DNA of 42,681 bases, taken from the NCBI GenBank assembly GCA_012837605.1, contig DUQV01000037.1:1-42681 (forward strand), in the 5' to 3' direction. The DNA comes from Clostridiales bacterium. Lineage in GTDB: Bacteria > Bacillota > Clostridia > Lachnospirales > Lachnospiraceae. Shown here one piece after another: positions 7,803 through 16,662 of this stretch; position 1 is the stretch's first letter, and every line of letters starts with the position of its first letter. The translations under genes were made by a program, and so were the position numbers. The notes beneath the pieces were generated by a model. It worked only from the letters and a program-made list of their open reading frames with translations, was not told the DNA's origin and did not search any database.

Positions 7803-10085
7803 TCAGCCTGAATAATAATTTATTAAGCATCCTTTAAGAATTATCTCTCTCTCATCTTCTGTCAGTTCTCCAAGGGTTAATGTGAACTCCTTCATGTCTT
7901 TATTCACGATATATACCTTGATTTCAGACTCTTTGTTCTGAATGGCCTTTCTAATATCCTTTATAAAGAGATAATCATTCTTCTCAAAGGGTAAATCTCC
8001 GTCTAATATAAACGGCAGCATGCCCCAATTAATCAGATTGGAACGATAACGCTTTGTAGCATATTCCTTAGCTATGTTAGCCAGACCGCCCAGCACCTTC
8101 TGACAGCTGGCTGCCTGTTCTCTTGCCGAACCGTCTCCCGGCTTTACAGCATATATGGTACTTCCTATTTGAGTATTGTCTATATCTATAGTGAATTTTT
8201 TGCTTATCTCCGAATAGATATTTTCAAGCTCAGGATTGGAAGCTGTTATATCATTACCTGCCAATCTTGCCTTCTCTGCTTTTTGAACCGCTTTTGCACG
8301 ACCCACATATTCCGGATCCTTTCTGGATAAGGTATATTCTGCAAGCCCGATAGGATTTGAGCGATATGATGAGGTTTCGCCCGAAGGAATAAGCTCATCA
8401 GTTGTGGTTACAGGATCCAGAATAACAGATACGACCTTTAATATTATATCATTGGTTAACTCCGGCATCTTAGGCCAATCCACAATTCCGGGACCTTTTC
8501 TTATTTCTACAGTTGTATCCGGTTTAAATGCTCCGTTATATACACGGTTGTCATATATTCTACTGTCGTAGAAATATCTTGGTCTTCCGAATTTTACATC
8601 TATATCCTCTGCTGATGTCAAATAACCATGATTTGCAGCCGTTGCAGCAATTGAACGGGCATCCATTAAAGCGACCGACGCTATCTGTCCATTTGTTATT
8701 TTTGATCCTTCTCTGTTAGGGAAATTTCTGGTCGTATGTCTTATACTTAATGCATTGTTGGCAGGGGTATCTCCTGCTCCGAAGCACGGACCGCAGAATG
8801 CAGTGCGTATACTTGCCCCTGATGCTATAAGCTTGGCCATGGTTCCGTTCTTAACAAGCTCCATCAATATCGGCTGACTGGCAGGATATACACTTAATGA
8901 GAATTCATCTGCTCCTATATTCTTTCCGCTTAATATATCTGCAGCATCACATATATTCTCATAGCTGCCTCCCGCACAGCCTGCTATAGTACCCTGTTCA
9001 ACATACAGCTTACCGTTTCTTATCTTATCCTTTAGCGTATATTTCACCTTGTTGCCCAATACGGTTAATGCATTTTTTTCCACCTCATCCAGGATGTCAT
9101 AAAGATTCGCGTTAAGCTCATCTATTGTATATGCATTACTGGGATGAAACGGCATAGCAATCATAGGCTTTATTTCAGACAAATCAACATAAACCATTCC
9201 GTCATAATATGCCGCCTGTTCCGGCTTAAGATACTTGAATGCTTTCTGTCGATTATGTATCTTATAGTATTCCATAACCTCATCGTCTGTTACCCATATG
9301 GATGAAAGACAGGTGGTTTCGGTGGTCATGACATCGATACCTATTCTGTAATCCATACTAAGTTTCTTAATACCGTCACCGACAAATTCCATAATCTTAT
9401 TATTTACATAGCCGTTTTTAAATACCGCCTTAATAATAGCCAGTGCAATATCCTGAGGTCCGACACCTCTGCGCGGAGTTCCTGTCAAATACACCGCTAC
9501 GACCTTTGGCATAGGTATATCGTAGGTTCTTTCAAGAAGCTGCTTTACAAGCTCCGGACCGCCTTCTCCGATACCCATAGTACCTAAAGCTCCATAACGG
9601 GTATGACTGTCAGAGCCTAATATCATGCTTCCGACTTCAGTCATCATTTCACGTGCATATTGGTGAATTACTGCCTGATGAGCCGGTACATATATACCGC
9701 CATATCTCTTGGCACTGGATAATCCAAACATGTGATCATCCTCATTTATAGTGCCGCCGACTGCACATAAGCTGTTATGACAATTTGTCAGCACATATGG
9801 CATAGGAAATTTCTCAAGTCCACTTGCTCTTGCGGTCTGGATAATTCCAACATAAGTAATATCATGAGATATCAGCTTATCGAATTTTATCTTAAGCTTA
9901 GACATACTGCTTGAAGTATTATGGCTCTTAAGGATTTTATATGCCATTGTTCCGCATCTGGCTTTTTCCTTGTCAATATTATCTATGCCTAATTTTTGAG
10001 ATACAGCGAAAATAGCTTGTGGTGAATCTTCAATTATTTCATTATTATTTAACAGGTATACACCTTTATCATATAATTTAATCAT
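7803..10085 (-). CDS. Aconitase-family hydratase (YbhJ-like)
   Basis: 760 residues. The aconitase fold is clear: [21 protein letters not shown] (DSHT at 159-162), a first cluster Cys370 in [11 protein letters not shown], and CGPC (Cys431 and Cys434) followed by an Arg/Asn segment RNFPNREG. The three cysteines are the ligands of a [4Fe-4S] cluster. The overall layout resembles the YbhJ-type putative hydratases rather than AcnA or AcnB: the first Cys lies in GCAGGSYEN instead of the usual SCTNSSYED. I therefore leave the substrate open (citrate/aconitate or another hydroxy-acid). The start is the ATG at 10085, behind AAGGAGGA. It follows the one-TM protein gene by 59 bases and may share its promoter. 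Confidence 0.85.
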   Translation of the reverse strand: MIKLYDKGVYLLNNNEIIEDSPQAIFAVSQKLGIDNIDKEKARCGTMAYKILKSHNTSSSMSKLKIKFDKLISHDITYVGIIQTARASGLEKFPMPYVLTNCHNSLCAVGGTINEDDHMFGLSSAKRYGGIYVPAHQAVIHQYAREMMTEVGSMILGSDSHTRYGALGTMGIGEGGPELVKQLLERTYDIPMPKVVAVYLTGTPRRGVGPQDIALAIIKAVFKNGYVNNKIMEFVGDGIKKLSMDYRIGIDVMTTETTCLSSIWVTDDEVMEYYKIHNRQKAFKYLKPEQAAYYDGMVYVDLSEIKPMIAMPFHPSNAYTIDELNANLYDILDEVEKNALTVLGNKVKYTLKDKIRNGKLYVEQGTIAGCAGGSYENICDAADILSGKNIGADEFSLSVYPASQPILMELVKNGTMAKLIASGASIRTAFCGPCFGAGDTPANNALSIRHTTRNFPNREGSKITNGQIASVALMDARSIAATAANHGYLTSAEDIDVKFGRPRYFYDSRIYDNRVYNGAFKPDTTVEIRKGPGIVDWPKMPELTNDIILKVVSVILDPVTTTDELIPSGETSSYRSNPIGLAEYTLSRKDPEYVGRAKAVQKAEKARLAGNDITASNPELENIYSEISKKFTIDIDNTQIGSTIYAVKPGDGSAREQAASCQKVLGGLANIAKEYATKRYRSNLINWGMLPFILDGDLPFEKNDYLFIKDIRKAIQNKESEIKVYIVNKDMKEFTLTLGELTEDEREIILKGCLINYYSG

Positions 10086-10144
10086 ACTGTCCTCCTTATC
10101 AGTACTTTAAAAATTGCGTGCTGCTAATTGGTCTGTCGATACAT

Positions 10145-10672
10145 CTATTCTTCAACATATCCTTCTGCCAAATTAACTATATGTTCTTCATTACAGCTTA
10201 TTTGCGGTGAAGGTATTACACCGGTAGAAGCCTTTATCTTAAGAAGAACCTTATCATCGTGTGTATTATCAAATCTGACAGATATTTTACCTTTAAAAAC
10301 ATCATTAAAATAACCTGAATCTACAAATAGTTCATCATAGCCTTCGAATTTGAACCTAACCTCGAGATTAGCCTCGCTGTATGCCAAATCTATCTTATCT
10401 AATAATAACTCGGATGTTTCACCCTTCTCTAAGTTTTCAAACAGCATTTCATCTTCTGTCAAGCTGCCTTCACTGCCTACAAAATATGCTTTGACATATT
10501 CGAGCTTTATATCAGAATTATTTCTTACCGTAATTTTTCCTGCTGTGCTTTCGATTGACATTAATATTATTACTGCCAATAGAATAATCCCTGCAGTTGA
10601 ATATAAAATAATTTTTGTACTATTCTTCATAGGGGCTTTTTGCGGTTTTTTCTTTGCTTTTATCTTTTTCAT
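10145..10672 (-). CDS. Single-pass membrane protein of unknown function
   Basis: About 175 residues, not recognised. The N-terminus is strongly basic (MKKIKAKKKPQKAPMKNSTK), then one transmembrane helix at about 20-40 (IILYSTAGIILLAVIILMS). The rest is predicted extracytoplasmic, beta-rich and acidic (ITVRNNSDIKLEYVKAYFVG). The ATG at 10672 is chosen over an in-frame start 12 codons upstream because GGAGGTC lies directly before it. It precedes the hydratase on the same strand; no functional link can be read from the sequence. A promoter with an overlapping palindrome lies at 10779-10811. Confidence 0.7.
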   Translation of the reverse strand: MKKIKAKKKPQKAPMKNSTKIILYSTAGIILLAVIILMSIESTAGKITVRNNSDIKLEYVKAYFVGSEGSLTEDEMLFENLEKGETSELLLDKIDLAYSEANLEVRFKFEGYDELFVDSGYFNDVFKGKISVRFDNTHDDKVLLKIKASTGVIPSPQISCNEEHIVNLAEGYVEE

Positions 10673-10778
10673 GTCACAGACCTCCATTATTAATTCAAGT
10701 ATGTCCAAGCAATCCTGCTAATCCGTAGTCGGGAGCTTTATTATCCCCACTGATGATATCATACTTCGAACATTTATA

Positions 10779-10811
10779 ATAATACTTGGATTATTATAAA
10801 TAATCAAGTAT
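10779..10811 (-). promoter_or_regulatory. Promoter overlapped by an inverted repeat, upstream of the 10145-10672 gene
   Basis: On the minus strand, TTGATT (10802-10807), a 17-base spacer and TATTAT (10779-10784) form a good sigma-A promoter. An inverted repeat with 13-base arms and one bulge (10782-10811; outer parts ATACTTG and CAAGTAT) covers the -35 and the spacer. The position suits a repressor operator; a hairpin with no regulatory role is the alternative. Confidence 0.5.
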
Positions 10812-10820
10812 AAAATATGT

Positions 10821-10878
10821 CAGCTGCAAAATTGTACTAAAGGATATACCGATGCCCCTTTGATACAATTATGCAGCC
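10821..10878 (-). terminator. Long stem-loop behind fprA
   Basis: The arms 10821-10843 and 10857-10878 pair over about 22 bases with a few mismatches (cores GCTGCA, AATTGTA and AAAGG), leaving a loop of 13 bases. It begins 36 bases behind the fprA stop on the minus strand and is followed by ACATATTTTATAC, not a strong T-run. It is probably the fprA transcript end or a stabilising structure. Confidence 0.55.
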
Positions 10879-10914
10879 GCCACCTAATCACTGCTAATAA
10901 TATATCAGTTAAAA

Positions 10915-12108
10915 TTATTTATTGATAATATCTGCAAACTCTTTACCGAAATTTTTCAGCTTGTCTGCCTCATTCGCATCAGGTACCCATAGGGTTCTGA
11001 TACCGTCATTTATTACTTCAAATCCGGCATTCTTAAGACTTTCATTTAACAGTTTCACAGATTCACCGCTCCAACCATAGCTTCCAAATGCAGCAGCTTT
11101 TTTGTTTTTAAATTTCAATCCCTGAACCATCTCCAAAAGCCCGCCGATGGAGTGAAGTAAATTGTTGTTTACAGTGGGAGAACCCATTAGTATTGCTTTT
11201 GACTTAAAGATTTCGGTTATCACATCATTTTTATCCTCTTTTGAAGTATTTATCAGCTTAACGGTTACATCAGAATCAGAGCATGTAATTCCGTCTGCGA
11301 TTGATTCAGCCATCTTCCTTGTAGACTCCCACATTGTATCATATATAATTGTAATCTGATTCTCCTGATAATTATTGGCCCACTCCAGATATTTTTCAAT
11401 AATCTGTGCAGGCTCGTTCTTCCATATAACGCCGTGACTTGTGCATATCATATTTATCGGCAGGTTAAAGCTTAATATCTCTTCTATCTTCTTTGTTACA
11501 AATCTGCTGAAGGGAGTCAGAATATTAGCGTAATATTTAATTGCCTCCGCGTATAACTCGCAGTTATCAGCCTTATCATTGTATAAGGACTCAGTTGCAT
11601 AATGCTGTCCGAATGCATCATTACTAAATAAAATATTATCACCGGACATATAAGTCATCATAGAATCAGGCCAGTGCAGCATGGGAGCTTCTATAAATGT
11701 CAGTGTGGAGCTTCCGATGTTCAGAGCGTCTCCGGTCTTAACCGTTACGAAATTCCAATCCTTGTGATAATGCCCTTTAAGAATCTTAGCTCCGTTAGCC
11801 GTACAATATAGAGGTATGTCAGGTATTTCACTCATGATCTCTTCCAAAGCACCGCTGTGGTCGACTTCACTATGATTACATACAATATAGTCTATTTGTT
11901 TTAAATCAATTTCTTTCTTTAGATTAGTAATGAATTCTTTATCATATGGAAGCCAAACAGTATCGATTAATACGGTTTTCTCATCTCTAATAAGATAAGA
12001 GTTATAGGATGAACCCTTTTTTGTTGAATACTCATGTCCATGAAAATGTGTTAATTCCCAATCCACCTTGCCAACCCATGTAACCTTGTCAGTTATCTTT
12101 TTTCCCAT
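10915..12108 (-). CDS. fprA: FprA-type flavodiiron protein
   Basis: About 397 residues with two modules. The N-terminal metallo-beta-lactamase-like domain carries the diiron ligands: HSEVDHSG (HxExDH), His in MLHWPDSM, Asp in FSNDAFGQH and His in CTSHGVIW. The C-terminal flavodoxin-like domain begins near residue 250 (ITIIYDTMWESTRKMAESIA) and holds FMN. These proteins reduce O2 to water or NO to N2O and protect anaerobes. The ATG at 12108 has AGAGGTG in front; the earlier in-frame ATG at 12132 lacks a good site. It appears to be monocistronic, with its own promoter (12235-12263) and a stem-loop behind it. Confidence 0.93.
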   Translation of the reverse strand: MGKKITDKVTWVGKVDWELTHFHGHEYSTKKGSSYNSYLIRDEKTVLIDTVWLPYDKEFITNLKKEIDLKQIDYIVCNHSEVDHSGALEEIMSEIPDIPLYCTANGAKILKGHYHKDWNFVTVKTGDALNIGSSTLTFIEAPMLHWPDSMMTYMSGDNILFSNDAFGQHYATESLYNDKADNCELYAEAIKYYANILTPFSRFVTKKIEEILSFNLPINMICTSHGVIWKNEPAQIIEKYLEWANNYQENQITIIYDTMWESTRKMAESIADGITCSDSDVTVKLINTSKEDKNDVITEIFKSKAILMGSPTVNNNLLHSIGGLLEMVQGLKFKNKKAAAFGSYGWSGESVKLLNESLKNAGFEVINDGIRTLWVPDANEADKLKNFGKEFADIINK

Positions 12109-12200
12109 AATCGCACCTCTTTTTCTCTTCAATTTTATCTAAATATATGTTTAAATAATGTGTTCCATTTAGAGCAGCATAAAATTGTCAAATATAATTT

Positions 12201-12224
12201 GCATGTAATAACATATTTACATGC
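12201..12224. promoter_or_regulatory. Inverted repeat at the predicted fprA transcription start
   Basis: Perfect 8-base arms GCATGTAA and TTACATGC are separated by 8 bases. It begins a few bases downstream of the expected transcription start of fprA, where it could be an operator or a 5' stabilising hairpin. Confidence 0.45.
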
Positions 12225-12234
12225 TAATAATCTA

Positions 12235-12263
12235 CTTATATCAGATAAGCCAATATATATCAA
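12235..12263 (-). promoter_or_regulatory. fprA promoter
   Basis: On the minus strand, TTGATA (12258-12263), an exact 17-base spacer and TATAAG (12235-12240) give a good vegetative promoter about 127 bases before the fprA start. Confidence 0.6.
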
Positions 12264-12318
12264 GTATATGACGATTATATGCTATTTTCAGTGATTCAAA
12301 TCACCGAAGTTCACTTTT

Positions 12319-13611
12319 TTAATATTGCAGACCCCAAAGTCTTAGTATTCTCATAAAACAGAATTTATAATCTATTTTTTTGCTATCATCAGTGGTATAG
12401 ATCGGAAGCTCAGTATACAGATTATTATCTATAAAATATCTGGCAGATCCTACAACCTTGCCTTTCTTTACAGGTGCTGACAAAATATCAGGTACTATAT
12501 ACTCAACACTTACTTTTTCATCATTACGGATAAGAAGGTTCAAATCTCCGTTTACAGCCAAACCTATATGAGAGGTCTGACCGTTATCTACATATACAGG
12601 TTCTAACTTCCTGTTTTCAAATATTTGTTTTTTCTCATAATTCTCAATACCATATGTCATAAGACGTATTGTATCTGTCCATTTAAGATTTTTTCTTGGC
12701 GGCCATCCACAGCCTAAAACTACTGATATTAATGTTCTGTCCGGCTTTTTAAGTGCTCCAACAAAGCAATACCCTGCTTTACCTGTAAAACCTGTCTTTA
12801 TGCCTATGGCACCATCCATCATATATAGGAACTTGTTTTTATTTGATACGATAAAGCTTCTCCCTTTTTTCAATTCCTTAAACTGATATGAAGATGTATT
12901 TGTTATGTCTATGAATTCCTTGTTTTGTATTGCATATGATGATATAACCGCCAAATCCCTGGCAGTTGTATAGTGCCCTTCGGCATCCAGTCCGTTTGGA
13001 GTAATGAAATTCGTATCATAGCATCCCAAAGCTCTTGCTTTGTCATTCATCATAGTAGCAAAACCTTCAACCGTTCCACCTATATGCTCTGCTATGGCTA
13101 CGGCAGAATCATTATGACTTTCAAGCATCAGAGAATACATTAAATCCTTCAGATAATACTGTTCTCCCGCCCTGATATTAAGCTGTACATCAGGCATACC
13201 GGCTGCATAGGATGATACAGTTACCACATCTTCCATATTGCCGTTCTCAAGTGCAATAATGCATGTCATAATCTTTGTAGTGCTGGCCATGGGCATTTCC
13301 TGATAACCGTTAACCTCATAAAGCACTCTGTTATTCTCTGCATCCATAAGAAGTGCCGCCAATGAATTCAGCTTTATTCTCTTAGGATCTTCATTTTCCG
13401 GAACAGTTGAATTCTCATTTTCATAGGATTTGTCTATGCTGCTGTTTTCCTTTTTAAGCTTCTCTTCAAAATCATTATTTACAAAATAGTATGGATTAAA
13501 CATTTCATCATAGTAATTCCTTAAGCTTAAAAAGTTAACGGTTACAAATAAAATAAGAAGTCCTATACATATTAAAAATGAATTATTCAACCTTTGTTTA
13601 TAATTATGCAA
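12319..13611 (-). CDS. D-alanyl-D-alanine carboxypeptidase (DacF/PBP5 type, copy 1)
   Basis: 430 residues. An N-terminal hydrophobic helix at 11-29 acts as signal or anchor, followed by an acidic linker. The serine peptidase S11 motifs are complete: STTK (Ser110-Lys113), SHN (165-167) and KTG (272-274). A C-terminal PBP5-C-like beta domain follows. It trims the terminal D-Ala of peptidoglycan stem peptides outside the membrane. The start appears to be TTG at 13611 behind a weak AGGA; the in-frame ATG at 13620 runs into a stop. It is divergent from the sortase gene. A second S11 enzyme lies at 17901-19127; which is the sporulation DacF is not decidable, though the second has the better neighbourhood. 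Confidence 0.9.
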   Translation of the reverse strand: MHNYKQRLNNSFLICIGLLILFVTVNFLSLRNYYDEMFNPYYFVNNDFEEKLKKENSSIDKSYENENSTVPENEDPKRIKLNSLAALLMDAENNRVLYEVNGYQEMPMASTTKIMTCIIALENGNMEDVVTVSSYAAGMPDVQLNIRAGEQYYLKDLMYSLMLESHNDSAVAIAEHIGGTVEGFATMMNDKARALGCYDTNFITPNGLDAEGHYTTARDLAVISSYAIQNKEFIDITNTSSYQFKELKKGRSFIVSNKNKFLYMMDGAIGIKTGFTGKAGYCFVGALKKPDRTLISVVLGCGWPPRKNLKWTDTIRLMTYGIENYEKKQIFENRKLEPVYVDNGQTSHIGLAVNGDLNLLIRNDEKVSVEYIVPDILSAPVKKGKVVGSARYFIDNNLYTELPIYTTDDSKKIDYKFCFMRILRLWGLQY

Positions 13612-13657
13612 TCAAATCATATCCTATCTGTTTCCCTTATATTAATTTATTTGTTCC

Positions 13658-13686
13658 TTTACTGACTTATTCCTAAGTTGTATAAT
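13658..13686 (+). promoter_or_regulatory. Sortase gene promoter
   Basis: TTTACT (13658-13663), a 17-base spacer and a perfect TATAAT (13681-13686) lie 34 bases before the sortase ATG. The -10 is strong and the -35 is average. Confidence 0.6.
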
Positions 13687-13720
13687 TTAAGTAATTAGCA
13701 AACGAAGAAAGGATATTGGT

Positions 13721-14920
13721 ATGTCCGTATTAAAAAACATAATAAATAAAACTAAAAATATAATAAAAGACATAATAACAAACATACATAATAAAATATT
13801 TAAAAATAAATATATTCTTCGTGTGATAAGAATACTGTTAACCATTGCTTTTGTTGTGTTTTTGGTACTGTTTATTAATGAGGTTTTCATACAGCCCTAT
13901 AAATTAAAAAAAAGCATTGAAAAGGCAAAGGAATTGTATCACTACAGTGAGCATAAACCTACTGTAGAGCCTAGCAAATCAGTACCTGATACAGAAGCCG
14001 GTGAAGACAATACTCTTGCTGCTGAAACTGATACTGATTCCAATAATACGGATAACAGCACCGATAACGATGCGAAATGGTCAGAAAATGTAACTCCTGC
14101 TCCTACTCCGGATCCTAACAGAGATGAAAAGGGACGGTTAAAAAAATTTGTGAAGCTGCTGGAAGCAAATGAGGATGTTAAGGGATGGATACGAATTGAT
14201 AATATAAACGGTGAAAATGATACTAAGATCGATTATGTGGTTGTTCAATCAGACCCTTCAGATCCGTATTATTATCTTTCAAGAGACTGGGCTACTCATG
14301 AATACTTAAAAGCAGGCAGTATATTCATTGATGCTGCTTCGTCAGTAGAAGAAAACTCCAAGAACTTGGTTATCCATGGTCATAATATGACCTCTTCGGA
14401 TGATATGTTTCATTATCTGTTAAAGTATCATGAGATAAATTTTTTAGTAGAACATCCGATTATCAGCTTTGATACGATATATGAAGAAGCTCTATGGAAG
14501 GTTTTTTCGATATATATTACTCCCGGTAATAATGACAGGGGCGATTTCTTTCCGTTTACAAAAACTGAATTCGAGTCAGATCAGGACTTTATGGAATTCA
14601 TATATCAAACAAGATTACGCTCTCTTTTTGATATGGACGATGTAGATATTAATGAAGCAGACCGGATACTGACCTTATCTACCTGTTCCTATGAGCTTCC
14701 AAATTACAGAACAATAATCGTGGCAAGAAAGGTCAGGGAAGGCGAGGATCCCACTGTAAATACCGATTATTTCAGAAAGAAAAAAAGGGATGAGCGTCTA
14801 TATCCTCAAAGCTTTTATAATCACTATGGTGGAGAAGCACCTGATTTTCCTTCATTCGAGGAAGCTCTGGAAAACGGTTTCGTACCATGGTATAAACCGA
14901 TAAATACAACCGGACAGTAA
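13721..14920 (+). CDS. srtB: Class B sortase
   Basis: 399 residues, long for a class B sortase (about 240 is usual). A Lys-rich cytoplasmic N-terminus of about 33 residues precedes one transmembrane helix (about 34-55). Residues 80-135 are an Asp/Asn/Thr-rich linker ending in a Pro/Thr stretch. The catalytic domain starts near 140 (GWIRIDNIN) and holds His221 in IHGHNM, Cys322 in LTLSTCSYE and Arg336 in VARKV. About 60 residues follow the Arg, an uncommon polar C-terminal extension rich in Tyr, Phe and Pro. A sortase cleaves a cell-wall sorting motif and links the protein to peptidoglycan. No substrate with a recognisable sorting signal is encoded in this window, so the target is unknown. GAAAGGA precedes the ATG. 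Confidence 0.9.
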   Translation: MSVLKNIINKTKNIIKDIITNIHNKIFKNKYILRVIRILLTIAFVVFLVLFINEVFIQPYKLKKSIEKAKELYHYSEHKPTVEPSKSVPDTEAGEDNTLAAETDTDSNNTDNSTDNDAKWSENVTPAPTPDPNRDEKGRLKKFVKLLEANEDVKGWIRIDNINGENDTKIDYVVVQSDPSDPYYYLSRDWATHEYLKAGSIFIDAASSVEENSKNLVIHGHNMTSSDDMFHYLLKYHEINFLVEHPIISFDTIYEEALWKVFSIYITPGNNDRGDFFPFTKTEFESDQDFMEFIYQTRLRSLFDMDDVDINEADRILTLSTCSYELPNYRTIIVARKVREGEDPTVNTDYFRKKKRDERLYPQSFYNHYGGEAPDFPSFEEALENGFVPWYKPINTTGQ

Positions 14921-15273
14921 TTAGAAAGTTAAACCTGAAAATCAAGCTTTTAGAGGTCAGTTCATTATTTATCATGTCCCAAAATATGAATTATAGACCA
15001 AAACATTAAATCGCTCTTATTGTAATATATAAGGCGGGATACAAATAATCCCACACAAATTATTGCAAAAGAACCTTATAAATTTTCAAGGATTGGCATC
15101 AGCGGTGTCAAAATGCAGCCTTAGAAGAACATGAGCTCCGATTTGTGTGTCGAAAGCGGACTTTTTGTCCGATTTAGACATACAAATTGGAGTTCATGTT
15201 CTTGTACGGGTGTGTGTGACACCGCTGATACCAATTCCTGAAGATTTTATATAATGAATTTATTGAAAATGGT
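14921..15273. other. Convergent intergenic region with one structured element
   Basis: No gene is seen. The first half (14921-15077) is plain AT-rich DNA with one small hairpin (GGGAT and ATCCC near 15035-15052). The second half is filled by the long hairpin element described at 15078-15250. Confidence 0.7.
15078..15250 (-). repeat. Long structured 3'-UTR hairpin element, copy 1
   Basis: A 173-base near-perfect stem-loop, 23 bases behind the scpB stop on the minus strand. The outer stem (15078-15110 with 15217-15250) includes 13 unbroken pairs (15098-15110 with 15217-15229), then continues with two mismatches and one bulge. The inner stem (15125-15151 with 15177-15203) has 27 pairs, three of them G-U. 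At the tip is CGGAC-TTTTT-GTCCG (15157-15171). Between the stems lies a 4x4 internal loop, TTAG (15121-15124) against GTAC (15204-15207). The core shares long identical blocks with 38528-38702. It may serve as terminator, transcript stabiliser or non-coding RNA; I cannot name a known family. Confidence 0.75.
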
Positions 15274-15846
15274 TTATATATCCAGAGTGAGTTGTTCGGC
15301 TTCTTCCTCTGCTTCCAGTTTGAAGTCTTCCAGTTTTTCGGGATTTATGGCGGGAAGAGAATCTAAGGACTGAAGTCCGAAGCTACGTAAGAATTCTTCT
15401 GTTGTACCGAATAATATCGGTCGTCCCGGTGCATCCATCCTGCCTAATTCGCAGATAAGATTATACTCTAATAATTTATTAATGGGGTGATCTGATTTGA
15501 CACCACGTATTTCTTCAATCTGAAGCCTTGTAATAGGCTGCTTATAAGCTACTATAGATAAGGTTTCAAGCAATACATCCGTAAGTACATGCTTTTTCGG
15601 AATATGTGTTATCTTAATTATGCTTTCATACATAGATGCTTTTGTGCATAATTGATATGCTCCGTCAAGTTCAATAATATGTATTCCTCTGCTCTCATCA
15701 TCATATTTGTCCATCATATTCCGGATGATTTTCCTAGTTGTATCTTCATCATGGTCTATGGCTAAAGCCAGTCTGTCCAGCTCAACTGCCTCTCCCATAG
15801 TAAACAGAATGGCTTCTATTCGTGCTTCAACTAATTTTATATCCAC
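15274..15846 (-). CDS. scpB: Segregation and condensation protein B
   Basis: 190 residues, typical ScpB length. The N-terminus (KLVEARIEAILFTMGEAVELDRLA) begins the first winged-helix domain; LETLSIVAYKQPITRLQIEEIRGV is the strongly conserved second winged-helix segment. The C-terminus is acidic. ScpB dimerises and binds ScpA to complete the SMC condensin-like complex on the chromosome. The start codon is GTG; it shares one base with the scpA stop (TAGTG), so the two genes are translationally coupled. It ends the metallophosphoesterase-scpA-scpB unit and is followed by the structured hairpin element. Confidence 0.95.
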   Translation of the reverse strand: MDIKLVEARIEAILFTMGEAVELDRLALAIDHDEDTTRKIIRNMMDKYDDESRGIHIIELDGAYQLCTKASMYESIIKITHIPKKHVLTDVLLETLSIVAYKQPITRLQIEEIRGVKSDHPINKLLEYNLICELGRMDAPGRPILFGTTEEFLRSFGLQSLDSLPAINPEKLEDFKLEAEEEAEQLTLDI

Positions 15847-16622
15847 TAAAATCCTGCCTCCTCCATGGTTATTATGTCTGAAGCCAGATAAGTAATCCGG
15901 ATATCATCAAACATATGCTCCTGTTCTATTCTTATTCTCCCAAGACGTATAAGCTCCAGTATCCCAAGAAATGTCACGATTATCTCCATCTTTGTGGATT
16001 GCTGTTCCAACAGATTTCTAAAATAGAATATTTTATTCTTAATGCCGTATTCCTGTATCTGAATGAATATATCCGACAGGTTGATTTCTTCCTGCTCAAT
16101 TTTTCCGAATTTACTGCGGATAGGATCTATCTTGTCCGATTGTTTTTTTACAATTGAAGAAAAAATTTCATGAAGCTTTGATAAGGTCAGGTCACCGATT
16201 AATTCATTTACATCTATTTCTTCCTTATAGTCTGCTATTTCCTTCGGTATTGTAGGTGGTTTGAATAAAATTCTGGATGCATTCTCCTGCTTGTCCCTCA
16301 GCTTCTCGGAAACATATTTAAACATCTTATATTCCAATAGCTTGTCCACAAGCTCCTGTCTTGGATCTGCATCCTGCTCATCCTCTGTCTCAACAGCAGG
16401 CAGCAGCATACGGGATTTTATATTAATCAGTGTAGCAGCCATAACAAGAAATTCACTCATTATCTCAAGATTTTTTTCTTCCATCTGCTTTATGTAATCC
16501 AAGTACTGATCCGTAATTTCCACTATCGGAATATCATATATATTTATTTTATTTTTATCAATCAAATGAAGCAATAGGTCAAGAGGACCTTCAAATGCTT
16601 CAAGTTTAACACGTATACTCAT
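15846..16622 (-). CDS. scpA: Segregation and condensation protein A
   Basis: 258 residues. The kleisin N-terminus (VKLEAFEGPLDLLLHLIDKNKINIYDIPI) is highly diagnostic, with the IKSRMLLP segment after it. The C-terminal winged-helix part ends VTFLGILELIRLGRIRIEQE. ScpA bridges the SMC heads in chromosome condensation and segregation. AAAGGGG precedes the ATG. The upstream metallophosphoesterase gene ends 40 bases before it, so co-transcription is likely. Confidence 0.96.
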   Translation of the reverse strand: MSIRVKLEAFEGPLDLLLHLIDKNKINIYDIPIVEITDQYLDYIKQMEEKNLEIMSEFLVMAATLINIKSRMLLPAVETEDEQDADPRQELVDKLLEYKMFKYVSEKLRDKQENASRILFKPPTIPKEIADYKEEIDVNELIGDLTLSKLHEIFSSIVKKQSDKIDPIRSKFGKIEQEEINLSDIFIQIQEYGIKNKIFYFRNLLEQQSTKMEIIVTFLGILELIRLGRIRIEQEHMFDDIRITYLASDIITMEEAGF

Positions 16623-16662
16623 AATACCCCTTTCATCAGGCAGAAGATATAAACATTCAAAC

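Noticed and set aside
15078-15250. Integron attC site or group II intron remnant
   Set aside because: The imperfect hairpin behind a stop codon recalls attC, but the GTTRRRY/RYYYAAC core sites are missing. No domain V-like end or reverse transcriptase sequence is visible for an intron.
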